Assembly: GCF_037975245.1 (NCBI RefSeq) | Contig: NC_092579.1 | Coordinates: 8,340,001-8,404,000, forward strand | Direction of reading: 5' to 3' | Origin: Apostichopus japonicus | Lineage: Eukaryota > Echinodermata > Holothuroidea > Aspidochirotida > Stichopodidae | DNA: 64,000 nt | Shown: positions 23,353-36,235 of the stretch, one piece after another | How positions within the stretch are numbered: position 1 is the first letter of the stretch | How the letters are laid out: every line of letters begins with the position of its first letter | Notes under the pieces: generated by a model | The model's database searches: none | What the model was told of the DNA's origin: nothing | What the model saw: only the letters and a program-made list of their open reading frames with translations | Made by a program: the position numbers and the translations under genes

Positions 23353-26117
23353 ACAGCTAGAAAACGTCGCAGTGACGATGATGATGATTGAGAGGATGAC
23401 GATGATCCAACACCTGATGCAAAAGCAAGGAAACGTTTAATTCATTGGAACCCTTTTTCATCAGCTATTACTTATAAAATGGTTCCTAAGGATTAACGTA
23501 AAACTGATTTAATGCTCCTCATGCCCTCCCCAACCCTCTCCCCCACCTAACCATTACCCTAAATCATACTACAATGGAAATAGAATGGTTGAAGTAGTAA
23601 AGCATTGATGTTATTTAAAGGAAAAGGTATAGCTTGCGAGAGAATAGAAACATACAAATATTTCAAAATAGGAAAATAAAAATGGGAATACATTTCATAT
23701 ATCGGATTTGAGATTATTTGTGAAGAAAATAACTCTGAAAGGCATCTGCAGTCCTCCAAATGACAGGAAGTTAACCCTTTTATCCCATCTTTAAACCACT
23801 TGAGCGAAAACTGGCCTACCATATGAAGAATAAGTATAGGACAACAAGGCGCTATTGCTCGATAATGTCGATCATTCAAATTGTGAAATTTGTGCTTCTA
23901 ATCAGCAAACGTAAATAAATCACTGTTGTGGTATATTCTTATATCCATGAAGAAAAATCAGGCCAATGGTATATGCAATACCAATAACTTGTTGTTGATA
24001 TTTCAATGCAAGTTCTTAATCTTGCCGCCTGTGATCAGTAATGATAAAAAATTGCAAAAATAGGAAACAAACGTCAGAGCATACATATCTCATGCGTCTG
24101 TCCTCCTGTTGAGTTAATAGGGTGGGGTGGGGCGGGGGACTCGCGTTTTGTTGAGATTCTTCGAAAAACTCATTACACGCTCCATATTTCAAGAAGAGAA
24201 AGAAAAAAGAGCGAAGCAACGTTACCCCTAACCAGCCTCACCCCTAACCACCCCACCCCCAACCAGTCACCAATTTGATAGCTTCGTAAACCACTGCCGC
24301 CTGAGTCTATTTTGCGTTTTACTCCGCAGAATAAATAGTTACAGAATTCTCCGTCCAGCCCCACCCCCCCCCCTCAATCCCCTTTCCCACACACACACGT
24401 GTGCGCGCATACACACCCACCCCAATTAATATGTTCTCCGCTGTCCCTGTAATGTCGAACATGTACAAACCTAAAACATATCGGTAGAGACCAATTAACC
24501 ATGATATAGATCCCAAATACAATGTAGTTTATGACAAGGGTAGGTTTATCGTACCGGTATGTCAAAACTATGACATTACGCACATATACGGTGTGGACTT
24601 GATGTCGTAATCACGTTTCTCGTGTATCTGCTTAATCAGATTTTATATAAAAAAATAACGCTCGGATTGTTTACATTTCTACCTAGTATAAAGTATTGTA
24701 CACCCTGGAGCCAAAGCTGAAACGGGAAACAACACGCACAGGACAGTACCCCTCCATTATAAATTCCTTCAATTTGTTTCTGGTCCTCCCATAAAATTCA
24801 TGCTCCTTCTTAATCTTGGTTTCGAGCCTATTATATGTTTCATTTGCAAAACCTTCAGTTTAAGGTCACTTATAATGACATACATTATAGGCTAAAATAT
24901 GCCGCAGAATGCATCATTTAACAACTAATTTTATTTATGGGGAAGCTCCTCAACGCCCGCACATGGGACCCCGCGGGCAGCCCCCCCCCCTCCGTTTATA
25001 AATTACTTCGTTCGCATCTGGCCTTCCCATTAAGATTCAGGTGACTACTTTAATCACTCTATGGATTTTTGGAGTTTATTATACATTAGCGCAATATTAC
25101 GATTACAGCTACTTATAAAGGCCTAAATGATAATTATGCATCATTAAACGTCCCCCCCCCCCTCTCTCTCTCTCTATAGGAGTCGGCTTCACAACATCAA
25201 TGCGGTACCCCCTCCTTAATAAAATCCTTAAATTGTCTGTGGCCCTTCCAAAAAGTTCACCCCCTACCTGTATAAGTCGGGGGAAATTGGTTTTTCCCAC
25301 CTCCACCCACCTTTCGAAATCCTGGGCAAACCTCTGAAAATTTCCCCTACTCATAATATAAGGAAGGATTCCAGGAACAAAAGTCATTACAATGATATAG
25401 ATTTAAAAAAAAAAAAAAATTGTGTGATCCTTTTCAGCATAATACATACATAATAATATGATTTATGATATGTTTTGAGTTACAAAGGCAACAAACGGTC
25501 TCCACAATTATTACACGCTAATCACCCCGTTCGCCCGTAAGACCTACCAAATCAAAAGTATTCATTTGCTTTCACATTAAAATGATTGATTTCGAACTCA
25601 CATCTCGACCATCTTTCGAGAGTGAGCTTTGTTCCTGTGTCCATTAAATTGTAAAAAAAAAAAGGAGCTAAACTGAAATCCACAAGACAGGATGGATGTC
25701 GATAAAAAAGTTAACGAAAGCATCGGGTCACGTGATCTTGCTTCAATGCTTAGCAATGCTAAACTGTCTATACATTATATAAGGAAGTATATTTAGAAAA
25801 GTCGAATAGCTAAAAATGACGTCACTTGAAGCCAATAGTCCGTTATGTTTAAATAACCTTGGAAACTGTGGTTATTCGAAGAATCTGTTTTCATATTTCA
25901 CCTGAATAAAGGCAAGGTTAAAACTACGTGACCAGTGTATTACATTAGTGTCGACTTTAGTATTGAAAGAAGAACAGACCCTGTATAACATCCTTTTATA
26001 TAACATGATTGCATTTCCCTGTTTACGTTTTGCCTGTTTAATGTTCTCATGTGCTACGGAAAGTAGAATGACTCTGGAAATACCAATAAAACCGCGTTAA
26101 AGGGATAGTCAGGTGGA
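21782..26117. repeat. 4.3-kb tandem duplication, unit B
   Basis: This is a direct copy of 17523-21781. The junction near 21776-21782 joins unit A's 3' end (GTCAGGTGG) to the array-exon interior. The unit is slightly longer than A because its array has a different number and order of units. Confidence 0.95.
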
Positions 26118-26804
26118 TGCAGTTGATTGCTTACAATAATATTGGAAATGGTTGTGCATCTTTAGGGTCACCATCACATGACAAAGAGATTCAATTGTTT
26201 TAAAATCTAGTGATATATTTTAAAAGTGTCTGGCAACAGCTCCGAATTATTAATCGGCACTATATAAGCGCTCTTTCTTCTTTTTTTATTATATATATTT
26301 TTTTATTATTTATATATATGATTATGATATTTATATAAGTTATTTATCCACAAAGGCAAATAATATTTATTTCTACAAGATAAAAAGGTTCCCAAAAGAG
26401 ATGAAGTTCTAGACACAGAGAACATTGACAGTTTAAAAACCGTATACCGCATTTCATGGACTTATCAACAAGAAGTATATAATCGGGTCAGTAAATAATA
26501 AAGCCTTGGACGAACGACCATCTGCAAATATGATATCACATATCCCCTTATCATGGTGATCAGCGTTATTAGGTAACGAAGGATCTTTACCAGCTTCATT
26601 GTAAGCTTCATTATAAGTACCTCATGTTCAATCAACTACATCTGAACTTGAGTTGCCAGTTTGAAAAGCTTGACACGGGTTTTTCAACTAACCATGCGAA
26701 ATAAAATACAAATTCTGTCATCGGAATATTCCTTTAAAGTAATCGACAGGTTTCAGAAAACATGAAAATCATGCACCCCGCTTGAACATTTTTTGAACCG
26801 TTTT
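26118..26804. other. AT-rich intergenic DNA, no gene seen
   Basis: Only short AT-rich frames occur. The segment is duplicated at about 52074-52741 with small deletions and microsatellite differences near 26280-26330 and 52230-52270. Confidence 0.5.
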
Positions 26805-27225
26805 CTACGGAAGCGTAGAGGATACATTCACCTGTCAAAATGTCAACATTAAATTTAAGGACCCTGACCAAGTTTCTTGAAGGTCGTGTTCTTTAATTTC
26901 AATAGAAGTTTAAGTTTTAAAATCTTGTTTACGCAATAACTCACAAATTGAAGCTTGTCATTCAAAATGAATAAAATATCTTAATATTTTTCAAATTGTT
27001 TACATTTGGACGACTCGATGCATCTCGACAAATTAATTAATTTTCAGATTTTTGTCCTCATGACGAGTTGATGCATCTCGGTAAAAAGTGAGTTTTCAGA
27101 TTTTCGACATTTTGACGATGTAGCATATGTGGTCAAAACGTCAATTTTCAACTTCTTTTCATATTGAAGAATTAATTGCATGTCATCAAAACGTCAATTT
27201 ACATGTCTTTTCTACGCTTCCGTAG
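26805..27225. mobile_element. 421-bp MITE with perfect 15-bp TIR
   Basis: The left end CTACGGAAGCGTAGA (26805-26819) is exactly inverted at the right end (TCTACGCTTCCGTAG, 27211-27225). Each TIR is itself a small hairpin (CTACG/CGTAG). The flanks are T-rich, so a TTTT duplication is possible but not provable. Inside are repeated TGACGA and CGTCAATTT motifs and no coding frame. Superfamily not assigned. Confidence 0.7.
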
Positions 27226-27773
27226 TTTTTGTATACTACCGCTAATAAACAGAGGAAGCAACACGTTGTACGTTATCATGCGCTATTTAAAGGTTTGCAG
27301 TCATTGTCATTTGAAGCGATATCAATGCAGTGTTCCGATGACCGCAGATTAATAATGTAAAGTTCGCGCGAAATTAGCGATTACCGTATTTCCTCTTTGC
27401 GGCGGATACTGTACGATGTTCATCAAAGTGTAGCAAGAGCGAATCACATGCAGTACATTTTCGTGTCGTGTTTATTTAGCAGAGAAGATCATAAAAGGGC
27501 TCAAAGTTTCTTCAATTCAAATATCGAGCAAAAGTACACGCTGTAAACACTGTTACGTATTGTTTTGCCTATCAATTGTGTATAGATTGGATATAGTATA
27601 ACAGGGTACTCCTGGCAATGTTATCTGTAAGTTTATTCTTTGGTGCTCTCCATGCTTGAAGGAACTCACAGTGGCTTTGACGTCCAATTAATACGTAGAC
27701 GATTGCATGACAGATGCGATGTGGTAAGTGGTTACTTAAGAAACTTCTATCGTGTTTTCATCATCCTCTATAT
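27226..27773. other. No gene seen
   Basis: This is intergenic sequence between two MITEs, duplicated at 53163-53708, with no supported frame or RNA. Confidence 0.5.
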
Positions 27774-28303
27774 CAGGGGTTCCCTAACTGGGGTGCATAA
27801 ACCCCCAGGGGGTGCGTGAGCCCATCCCAGGGGGTTCGTGAGACGTTTCTGAAAGTCAAAACTAGAGTACTTTTTGTTGAACTAAAATCTGATATATCAT
27901 ATAGTTTATTAATGTACAAAAGTCGAACCTATCGACAAACTCTTTTAGCGTTCCATACGCGTATGTTGCCATAGTAGTACCGTACCGTGCATGTGATAAA
28001 TAACTGAATTATTGAAACAGACACACGCCGCATGACTTTGGTGAAGTTGGTGTACGCATGACAGTACGTCGTGAAGATAAAGATCTGAGAAAGTAACTGA
28101 AAGGTTGGCCAAAGTAATTATTATTATTTTGGAAATTCCAGTTGGCCTCCATTTTGCCCGACACAATGCAAAGTTAGCATAAATTCATGCTTGAAAATCA
28201 TAGTATAATAATGACTCAGATCGTTTCTCGAAAATCTGGGGATTCGTGGATAACTCCGACATCCACATGGGGTTCGTGGGGGGATAAAGTTAGGGAAACC
28301 CTG
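27774..28303. mobile_element. hAT-type MITE, 530 bp
   Basis: The left end CAGGGGTTCCCTAACTGGGG pairs with a right end whose complement reads CAGGGTTTCCCTAAC. The flanks CTCTATAT (27766-27773) and TTCTATAT (28304-28311) form an 8-bp TSD with one mismatch. CAGGG termini and an 8-bp TSD are typical of hAT. The minus-strand frame at 27945-28166 is not a transposase. Confidence 0.85.
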
Positions 28304-28918
28304 TTCTATATAGTTGTAGGGCTATAATTTGACATGAGGTGTAACGTTTGCTGGGGCAGAGGGGGATAAATGTAGCGTTTCAATGTTTTTGTAGGACCTT
28401 TTGCGCAGACTTTTTGCAAATGCCGATCCGAGTCAGTGATAAAATTGTCGTCACCCCTTCGCTATCACGGAAAATCTCTCCGTTAGGCCTGACCAGAGGG
28501 AAGGGTGTTAGGGGTTATAGTTACCGATGCAATATGAAAATTGCTCTTTACTTAACAAAAGACAAATATACCATGGAACTTATAACATTAGTACAACGTA
28601 CCAATACTTTCTTGAAGCTATACAGATCTACAAGTTAAATAGGTTAAATAGGTAAATAGGTAAAACAGGTAAAATACGTAAAAGGTACACTTTTGAGTCG
28701 ATGATTCAGCAATTAACAAAAAGTAATTTGCCTCCTTTATCAGAATGGAAATTTTCTCCCGGATATCATAAGATAGTAATTAAACACTTAAAGGTATCAA
28801 GATTGTCACATCAACTTCCTCAAAGTTGTATTTATAGCCAAAGCATAATGGTTCGTATTTTAATTCAAACGCGTATGCAGTGCTCAAAGAGGAACCGGGA
28901 ACTAGTTGTGGTCATATA
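28304..28918. other. Intergenic, with short GGTAAA-type minisatellite
   Basis: Open frames at 28348-28638 and 28701-28934 exist in both tandem copies but show no known domain. A short run of TAAATAGG/GGTAAAA units lies at 28636-28688. I cannot support a gene. Confidence 0.4.
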
Positions 28919-29110
28919 CCGGTGTTGTGGCTGAGTGGATTAAGGGGGGGGGGGTGGGGTGGGGTGAGTGAGTGGAATTTGATGCAATGAGGCTCAGCAA
29001 TTGGGAGGTTCGACGTGAAAATTGTAATCTACAAGCCCTTGCGGGCTGCTACCACATTCGTGGTCGCTTAAGCATCGTAACAATAACTGCCTCATTATTA
29101 CTATGATAAT
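28919..29110 (+). mobile_element. tRNA-Ser-derived SINE
   Basis: Box A (TGGCTGAGTGG, from about 28928) and box B (GGTTCGACGTGA, 29007-29018) flank an anticodon-like TTTGATG. The tRNA-like head is split by a G/T-rich expansion and is followed by a body (CTACAAGCCCTTGCGGGCTG) and an ATT-rich tail. It is related to the minus-strand SINE at 507-633. Confidence 0.65.
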
Positions 29111-29122
29111 TATTATTATAAT

Positions 29123-29123
<1 letters not shown>

Positions 29124-29184
<61 letters not shown>
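29124..29184. repeat. (GAT)n microsatellite
   Basis: A perfect GAT tract follows the SINE tail. It is noncoding, unlike the GAY arrays at 17.6 and 21.8 kb. Confidence 0.9.
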
Positions 29185-29450
29185 GGTTTTTTTCCTCCGT
29201 TTATTCATCGTTTATCATCAATGCAAACAGAAATTTTCTTTAGATTTGTAACATAACTTCTTCATTTTTTTTTGGGTAAGTATATATATTACACGTAACA
29301 CCACTTTTCGAGTATATGTGCAAAAGTAACTTTGTGTTTTCTAAAGCTGGAAGTTCTTAAATAGTTGAACCTTTCAATATTATTATTACTATTATTATTA
29401 CTCTGTTTTTCTGTTTTGTTTGTTTTTTTGTTTTTTTGTTTTTATGAAAG

Positions 29451-32400
29451 TGACTGCGAGAGTGATAGTTCTAGCTCTTCTAGTGACTCTGAAGATGAAG
29501 TCAAACCCATCTTGACAGGACTCCATAAAACGTCTGAGTGTAGCGCTGATCTAGAGAATAATATTTTACCAAATGACAGTGAGGATGTGACGTCACCACA
29601 AGTCTCAAGACGACTGCCTTTTGTTGTTCTATTGGTGATGAAACTTGTCTGTATCTTCCAGCATAGTCAAGTGACAGGAGTCAGAAGATGTTTCCGATGC
29701 AAATTGCAAGCGAGCAAAGAAAGAACAAAGGTATTGCTGGTTGTGTTGCTTAAGCAAAGAAATACTTCGCTAAAACGTTGTTTTATTTTTGTTATTGGAA
29801 AGGTGTGATAATAATAATAACTTTAAAGATGAATTGAGAGCCGCAAACATTTAGTTGAAGTGAATTGTGGATGATCATCACTGATATTAGAAAATCAAAA
29901 CTTCTGTTCTTCGTCTTTGCCATATGAGTTCAGAAAAAAATGTATTTCAATATTAAGATCACATAACAAAGAATAGAGAAGAATACAATAAAATCGGTAA
30001 CGATGTTCTTCCTTTCACGTAAATACCAAGTGTTAGAATATATGAGACACTTTGTGATGAACAGCGGTATTCATCTGTGTAGTTTTATTCATTCATTGAT
30101 TCATTCACTCGCCAATACATCTATTCATGCATTCATGCATTCATCAATTCATAAACTCATTCTCTTATTCATTTCTGTAGACGGTATGGTGGGTGAGTAA
30201 CTGTTCTGGGGAAAAAATTGAGGCACACTTTTCATGATCACTATGGATACACGTACCACTCAACCCCAATTTGCCCCTGCCCTATCTCCCAGATATCTGC
30301 CCTATATACCCTGCCCTACCCTATCTCCCAGACCCGTACGGAGGATTTTGTACGGGTGTGTTTTCTGGTAAACGTAACCCCGTACGTATTGGTTCCCCTC
30401 CAGTTCTCGTGCATGCGGTGCTGCCCCCTCCCTCCCTCCCCCCACCGCCATTTAATTCAACGCCTCTACTCTCTGTCTCAGTTTCAGTTTCTCCAATCAG
30501 AAGATCATTTAACCTGGTACATGATGAACAAACACTGCAGCTTCCAACCCCAAAATCAATGGTACGGAGAATCTGATGTAACCGCGTCATCGTATGAAAA
30601 ACTTCTAGGCTCGTACAGTGAAAACACGGGAAGAGCAAGCCTGCCCCCTTGTCAGTGTTGTGAAAGTTACTGGTGGAACTACGATGGGGTACCAGAGAGA
30701 TATGATGATAAAGAAAGAGGTAAGTGTCGCCATTATAGTTGACCCTGCATGGTACAATAGACCCTTGCAGCGTACAATAGACCCCCTGCAGCGTACGATA
30801 GACCCCCTGCAGGGTACAATATGAAAATTCAGTAACGAGGGTAAAGCTATTTGCTAAAATAATATGTTTGACGTGAAACAGCCGGTTTAAAAAGGCTTTG
30901 GATGGTATGGTATGGATTTGTGAGTTGTGGTGAGTTATGGTTGTGGGAGGGTGGGGGGGGGGGGGGGTTTGATCATTTTAAAATAGACATCGTATTATTT
31001 AATTCTTATAAAAGTGCCGGGACATATTTGCACAATTTAATAGAGTCTATCTCTTCGAGAAAAAGAAACTACAAATTGCAATATGGGTATTCTTTATAAT
31101 CTCGCCACGTGTTACAGTACTTCTCACCGTATAATATATTCAATGTTATCAAACCCACCCAGTTATAGCGCCCCCCCCCCCTCCCCCCGCCCTCTTCCCG
31201 CCGGCATATTGATGTGAATAAGGGGAATACTTCCATCAGATTATAAAAGTACACATGCTGACCACTCCTTCCTGTTCATGTATCGATCATATTTAATATA
31301 AACATACGAAAAAACATTATTCTCTTACAATATGTTAAAATGAAATATTCGATGTCTTCGAAATATTTTGAATTCTGCAACTACTTTCTATCCGTTATTT
31401 TCATCTTTGGCTCAGCGACTGGCTGATATCACATCATGTGACTATTTCTGACGATCTGTTATTTTTTTTTTCAATAATGGATTATGTATATAGACTTTAT
31501 TAGCACACGTGCACGAATCCATGTGTAGTAAAACTATACGTCATTGGAGGGTAAAGAGAGGGAAGCGGCTGCTGTTGCCATAGGTAAGAAATCAGACTTG
31601 ATTGTAGTCGAGCTAACGAACTAAAATTGCTATGGTGATTTTGGCAGTATATGAACTATTTAAAATTATGATCAGCTCAAAGAGATGATTCACGACAGTT
31701 TATAATGTACGATTATTTTTCTTTCAACAAAATTAAAAAATAATTAACGATTAACTAGCTATACGATATATTTTGTTGTTGTTCTTTGTATTTCAGGTAT
31801 ATCTGCTTGGAATCATCCAGGGAGTTGGTTTCTATCTACAACGATCGTATTTGGAGCCATTTCGGTGTTGATTTACGATTTCTGTTACTACGTCCATGCC
31901 ATTGATATTTCACGCCACGTTCTTCATATTTTATCGTACAGCACATTTTTACTGATACTGCTTCAGTTTCCTGCTTTTAACTTTCTTTCTAAAGTAATGA
32001 GTGCCGCTTTCCAACAAAACCTAGCATGCTCATCGTGGACAATGGTCTTTAACGCACGGTACATCACTAAACGGCTTCAGTTTATTGGATTTGCACAGAA
32101 AGGTCAGTGTGTATAAGAGATCCTCGAATAGCTTTCAAAAGTGAATGCTTTATAGACTTAATAGCTAATGAATGCGATCGAAACTGATATATATTTACGT
32201 TAGGAACGTTATAATAAACATATCTAGTCAGAAAGTTCCTTCAACGTTTAGTGACGATCGCACCGAGAGCTTGGCGATTTTTTTTTGTGCCTAAGTTCTA
32301 AAGTTCTAAACCGAATCGTGGCACAAAAAAAGGAGACTTAATTATTTTGACCAACATTAGAATATTGATAAGATACTAAGGGGGTAAAGTACGGGGAGTG

Positions 32401-32811
32401 GGGGTGGAGGGATACGTATACAATGAATCCTACCAAATTTCCTAAGATATTTAGGATGTGTAAGCGGACATAATTACCAATAAAGAAACGGACAGTTTCC
32501 TCTGAAGGAAAGAAATAGTGACATCCATGAATGAGGACAATATGGTGTAAAATATACGACCATTGTCTTTCTCTATCCTTTGTATTTCGAATTATGGATA
32601 ATATCAGTATCATACATTTTCTGTGATATATATATTCGACGGATGCGTCGATGGGGAAATGACGTCAGCAGGAACTTGATGACAGGTTTACACTGTATCG
32701 TTCAATGTTATATTAGAATCTAATAATTATAACACCGATCTAATAACGTTTTTTGGTTCCTTGCTTTTTGCAAAGCAAGGAACCTATGCGTTCAACTTGG
32801 CGTGTGTGTGT

Positions 32812-32848
<37 letters not shown>

Positions 32849-35800
32849 ACGCTTGGCTTGTGTACACGATATCTCAATAAGGAAATGATGTATCATGATC
32901 AAACTTGTTGGGTGGATAGCCCATAGTAAGAGGAAGATCCCTATTGTTTTTGGTGCCCGCAAAGGTCACCAAAGGTCAGTTAGATGCCAAAAACCAATTT
33001 ATTAAAAACAGCAATAACTCCCATTGACAGGGTCCGACATGGTTGATATTTTGGGTGTAGTTGTGAATGGGGTAAGGGATCGTTTCCAAACATAACGGTA
33101 ATGTGATCGAAGGTCAACAAAGGTCAATTAATGATAAAAAACTAGTATTTTTGCGATAACTTGAGAACGAAATGTCCGTTAGGGTTGGGAGTTGCTTCAA
33201 TGTTATCCAATTGTCGACCCGCATCTGGGTGACCCTTGACCTCAATTTGACCTCTGGTGACCTTTACGTGTTTTTGGGGATTTTTACAGTTTTGATGCTA
33301 TTTTCAGATGTCAAAGGTACCTTCTGATCATAAATGTCAATAGGTTGACCCTGTGTGACCTTTATGTGCGAAGTTATATGGGGTCAAAGTTTTTCGGTCA
33401 GAGTTAGGATGGTTGTACAGACTTGTCGTATTGTTTTTTGGAATCAGGAGATTAAACTACATCTGAAACCAAGGTCAAAAGGTCAAAGGTCACAGTAGAA
33501 AAAATGTGCTTATTTTGGGAGGAAACGAGCAAAAAAGAAAATGTTTGGTTTTGATGCTAGATTTGGATATCAAAGGTACCTTCCGATCAAAAATGTCAAT
33601 TGGTTGACACCCGTGTGACCTTCGTGTGCGAAGTTATACGAGGTCAAAGTTAATTTTCAGATATTTAATGCAACAACTCCCAGTTCCAAGGTGTGACATG
33701 GTTGATATTTTTGGACAAGTTGCAAATGGTATAGGGGAATATTTTCAAACTTAACTGTCATGTGATCCGAGGTCACCAAAGGTCAATTAATGTTAAAAAA
33801 CTAGTATTTTGGGGGTAGAAAATGGGCTAAGAAAAAAATGTTTGAATTTGTATAGTTTGATGCTCTATTTAGGTCTCATCAATCAAAAATGTCAATAAGT
33901 TGACCCAAGGTGACCTTTGTATGTTAAGTAATATGAGGTCAAAGTTAATTTTCAGACATTTAGTGTAATAACTCCCAGTACCAAGGTGTTACACAGTTGA
34001 TATTTTGAGACAAGTTGCAACTGGTAAAGGGGAATATTTTCAAACTTAACGGTCATGTGATCCGAGGTCACCAAAGGTCAATTAATGATAAAAAAAACTA
34101 GTATTTTTGCGATAACTTGAGAACAAATTGTCCGTTAGGGTTGGGAGTTGCTTCAATGTAATCCAATTGTCGACCCGCATCTGGGTGACCCTTGACCTCA
34201 ATTTGACCTCTGGTGACCTTTTCGTGTTTTGTGGATTTTTACAGTTTCGATGCTATTTTCAGATGTCAAAGGTACCTTCTGATCATAAATGTCAATGGGT
34301 TGACCCCCGTGTGACCTTCGTGTGCGAAGTTATATGAGGTCAAAGTTAATTTTCAGACATTTAATGCAATATCTCCCAGTTGCAAGGTGTGACAAGGTTG
34401 ATATTTTTGGAGTAGTTGCAAATGGTATAGGGGAATATTTTCAACATTAACAGTCATGTGATACAAGGTCACCAAAGGTCAATTAATGATAAAAAACTAG
34501 TATTTTTGCGATAACTTGAGAACAAATTGTCCGTTAGGGTTGGGAGTTGCTTCAATGTAATCCAATTGTCGACCCGCATCTGGGTGACCCTTGACCTCAA
34601 TTTGACCTCTGGTGACCTTTTCATGTTTTGTGGATTTTTACAGTTTCGATGCTATTTTCAGATGTCAAAGGTACCTTCTGATCATAAATGTCAATGGGTT
34701 GACCCTTGTGTGACCTTCGTGTGCGAAGTTATATGAGGTCAAAGTTAATTTTCACACATTTAATGCAATAACTCCCAGTGCCAAGGTGTGACAAGGTTGA
34801 TTTTTTTGGACAAGTTGCAAATGGTATAGGGGAATATTTTCAAGATTAACGGTCATGTGATCCAACGTCACCAAAAGTCAGCTAATGTTAAAAAAGTAGT
34901 ATTTTGGGGGGAGAAAATGGGCAAAGAAAAAATGTTAGTATTTTTACAGTCATGCTCTATTTAGGTCTCACTGATCAAAAAAGGTCAATTGGTTGACCTC
35001 CCGGTGACCTTTGTGTGTGAAGTTATGTATACAAGTTCAAAGTTAATTTTTAGACATTTAATGCAATTAAATCTCAATGCCAAGGTGTGACATGGTTGAT
35101 ATTTTGGGACAAGTTGTGAATGGGGTGGTGGAACATTTTGAAACTTAAAGGTCATGTCATCTGAGGTCACCAATGTTATCATAACTGTTGACACGCTTGT
35201 AGGTCTCTTATATTTCTTACATTTTCGACGCCATATTGAGACCTCAAAAGTGCCTTTTCATCAAAAATCCGATCGCATTTTGTAATCACAAAAGTGTTGG
35301 CTATAGTGTTGGTTACTTCATGGGAACATGTAGGACCACAATTACTTGGACTATTTGAGCCCAATCTTGCTTGATAATATTATGTGTATTGTCATATACC
35401 CCAAGCAAGGAACCACAGTGCCCTTGGGCTCTTGTTTCTCTCTCTCTCTCAAACAGGTATCCCAGGCAAGGCTTTACTAACGGCCTGTTTCGTGTTACCT
35501 CCGATGGCAGCTGCGTATCGTGGATTTGTATACTTTCATTTTATGGGTTTCTTAACGACACATGCATTCATATCGGTTATTTGTTGCGGTGTGATCATGT
35601 TTCTGAGTGCCGTCTTCCAGTATGTAGTGTATCTGACTAGACTCTCCTTCCAACGGCAGTTTTATTTGATATCCAAATACATCGCGATACATGGAAGAGA
35701 TATCGACTCTTGTCGACAAGTACTCGGCCACGCTATTCAAGACTTTAATTGTTTCCAACAATACATCGCGATATACTTGGTGTATTTCACAACCAATATG

Positions 35801-36235
35801 ACGTTGGGAGTTACCACTGTTTGTGTGTGGGAGTATCTATCTAAGACGGCGCTTTGTGAGGACCACCCTGACAGTGAAGCCAAAAACATTAGTTTGCATG
35901 TGAATATACTCTGTTGGGCAAACATTTCAATCTCGTTTATACTGGTCATATGGTCAATCGAAAGCTTGGACGTCTCTTACGTCATCGATCAATTCCGAAG
36001 GTCACTCATTACCATGAAGACAAGTGCGAAAGCGGTAGAGAAAATCCTCGAATTTGTGGAAAGCTCAAGAGTAAGGCCAAGAATGGGAGTTACTACAACG
36101 ATGGTATCATCGCTCATCAGTATGTTCGTGGCTTTGAAATTTGGACAGGAACAAAGCGTATGTAATTTTGAACAAATGCCGAATTGTACCAGCCATCATG
36201 GCGGTATAGGCTATAGTACCACACTTCAACCCTAA
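29451..36235 (+). CDS. Seven-TM receptor-like gene, gustatory-receptor-like candidate (four exons)
   Basis: Proposed exons are 29451-29730, 30482-30719, 31797-32102 and 35457-36235 (TAA). All junctions are GT-AG and the phases agree: 0 at the first join, 1 at the second and third (each completing a Gly codon). Further 5' exons may exist, because 29451 begins in phase 2 after an acceptor. The ~533-residue product starts with an acidic Ser/Asp/Glu stretch and a Cys- and Trp-rich segment (CQCCESYWWN). About seven hydrophobic segments follow: one or two in exon 3, the rest in exon 4, separated by a long basic helical loop. The last is VTTTMVSSLISMFVALKFG before a short tail with an N-C-T sequon. 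Topology, loop pattern and the aromatic/basic end of the last segment resemble the insect-type gustatory receptor family and its GRL relatives in other animals. That assignment is tentative; an unrelated multi-pass protein is possible. Confidence 0.5.
30741..30820. repeat. Intronic ~22-bp minisatellite
   Basis: About four units of a CCCTGCAGCGTACAATAGAC-like motif start 22 bp after the exon-2 donor. The same array is at 62950-63029 in the tandem copy. Confidence 0.8.
32755..35414. mobile_element. Non-autonomous hairpin-ended repeat filling intron 3
   Basis: The left edge is a perfect 13-bp-stem hairpin (GGTTCCTTGCTTT, loop TTGC, complement) at 32755-32784, followed by a TG microsatellite (32802-32848). 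The right edge AAGCAAGGAACC (35403-35414) inverts the left terminus. Between them are about five diverged modules of roughly 300-650 bp, starting near 33110, 33770, 34065, 34466 and 34860. Each module opens with AGGTCA repeats. A relative of the left end occurs at 42061. There is no transposase; the superfamily is unknown. It sits wholly within the intron of the receptor-like gene. Confidence 0.6.
32963..34481 (+). promoter_or_regulatory. Five DR4-type AGGTCA pairs
   Basis: AGGTCA-N4-AGGTCA direct repeats lie at 32963-32978, 33111-33126, 33770-33785, 34065-34080 and 34466-34481. The spacer is CCAA in four and ACAA in one. Many single AGGTCA and TGACCT half-sites lie around them. DR4 is a known binding arrangement for RXR heterodimers such as TR and LXR in other animals. 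Function here is inference; the motifs may only reflect the repeat's sequence. Confidence 0.35.

Noticed and set aside
29444-29515. Short hydrophobic frame starting ATG at 29444 that looks like a signal peptide
   Set aside because: It overlaps the proposed acidic exon in another frame and stops after 23 codons. Its conservation in the copy at 61667 follows from the duplication.
34128-34736. Two similar 69-codon frames
   Set aside because: They are tandem modules of a noncoding intronic repeat, which explains the similarity.
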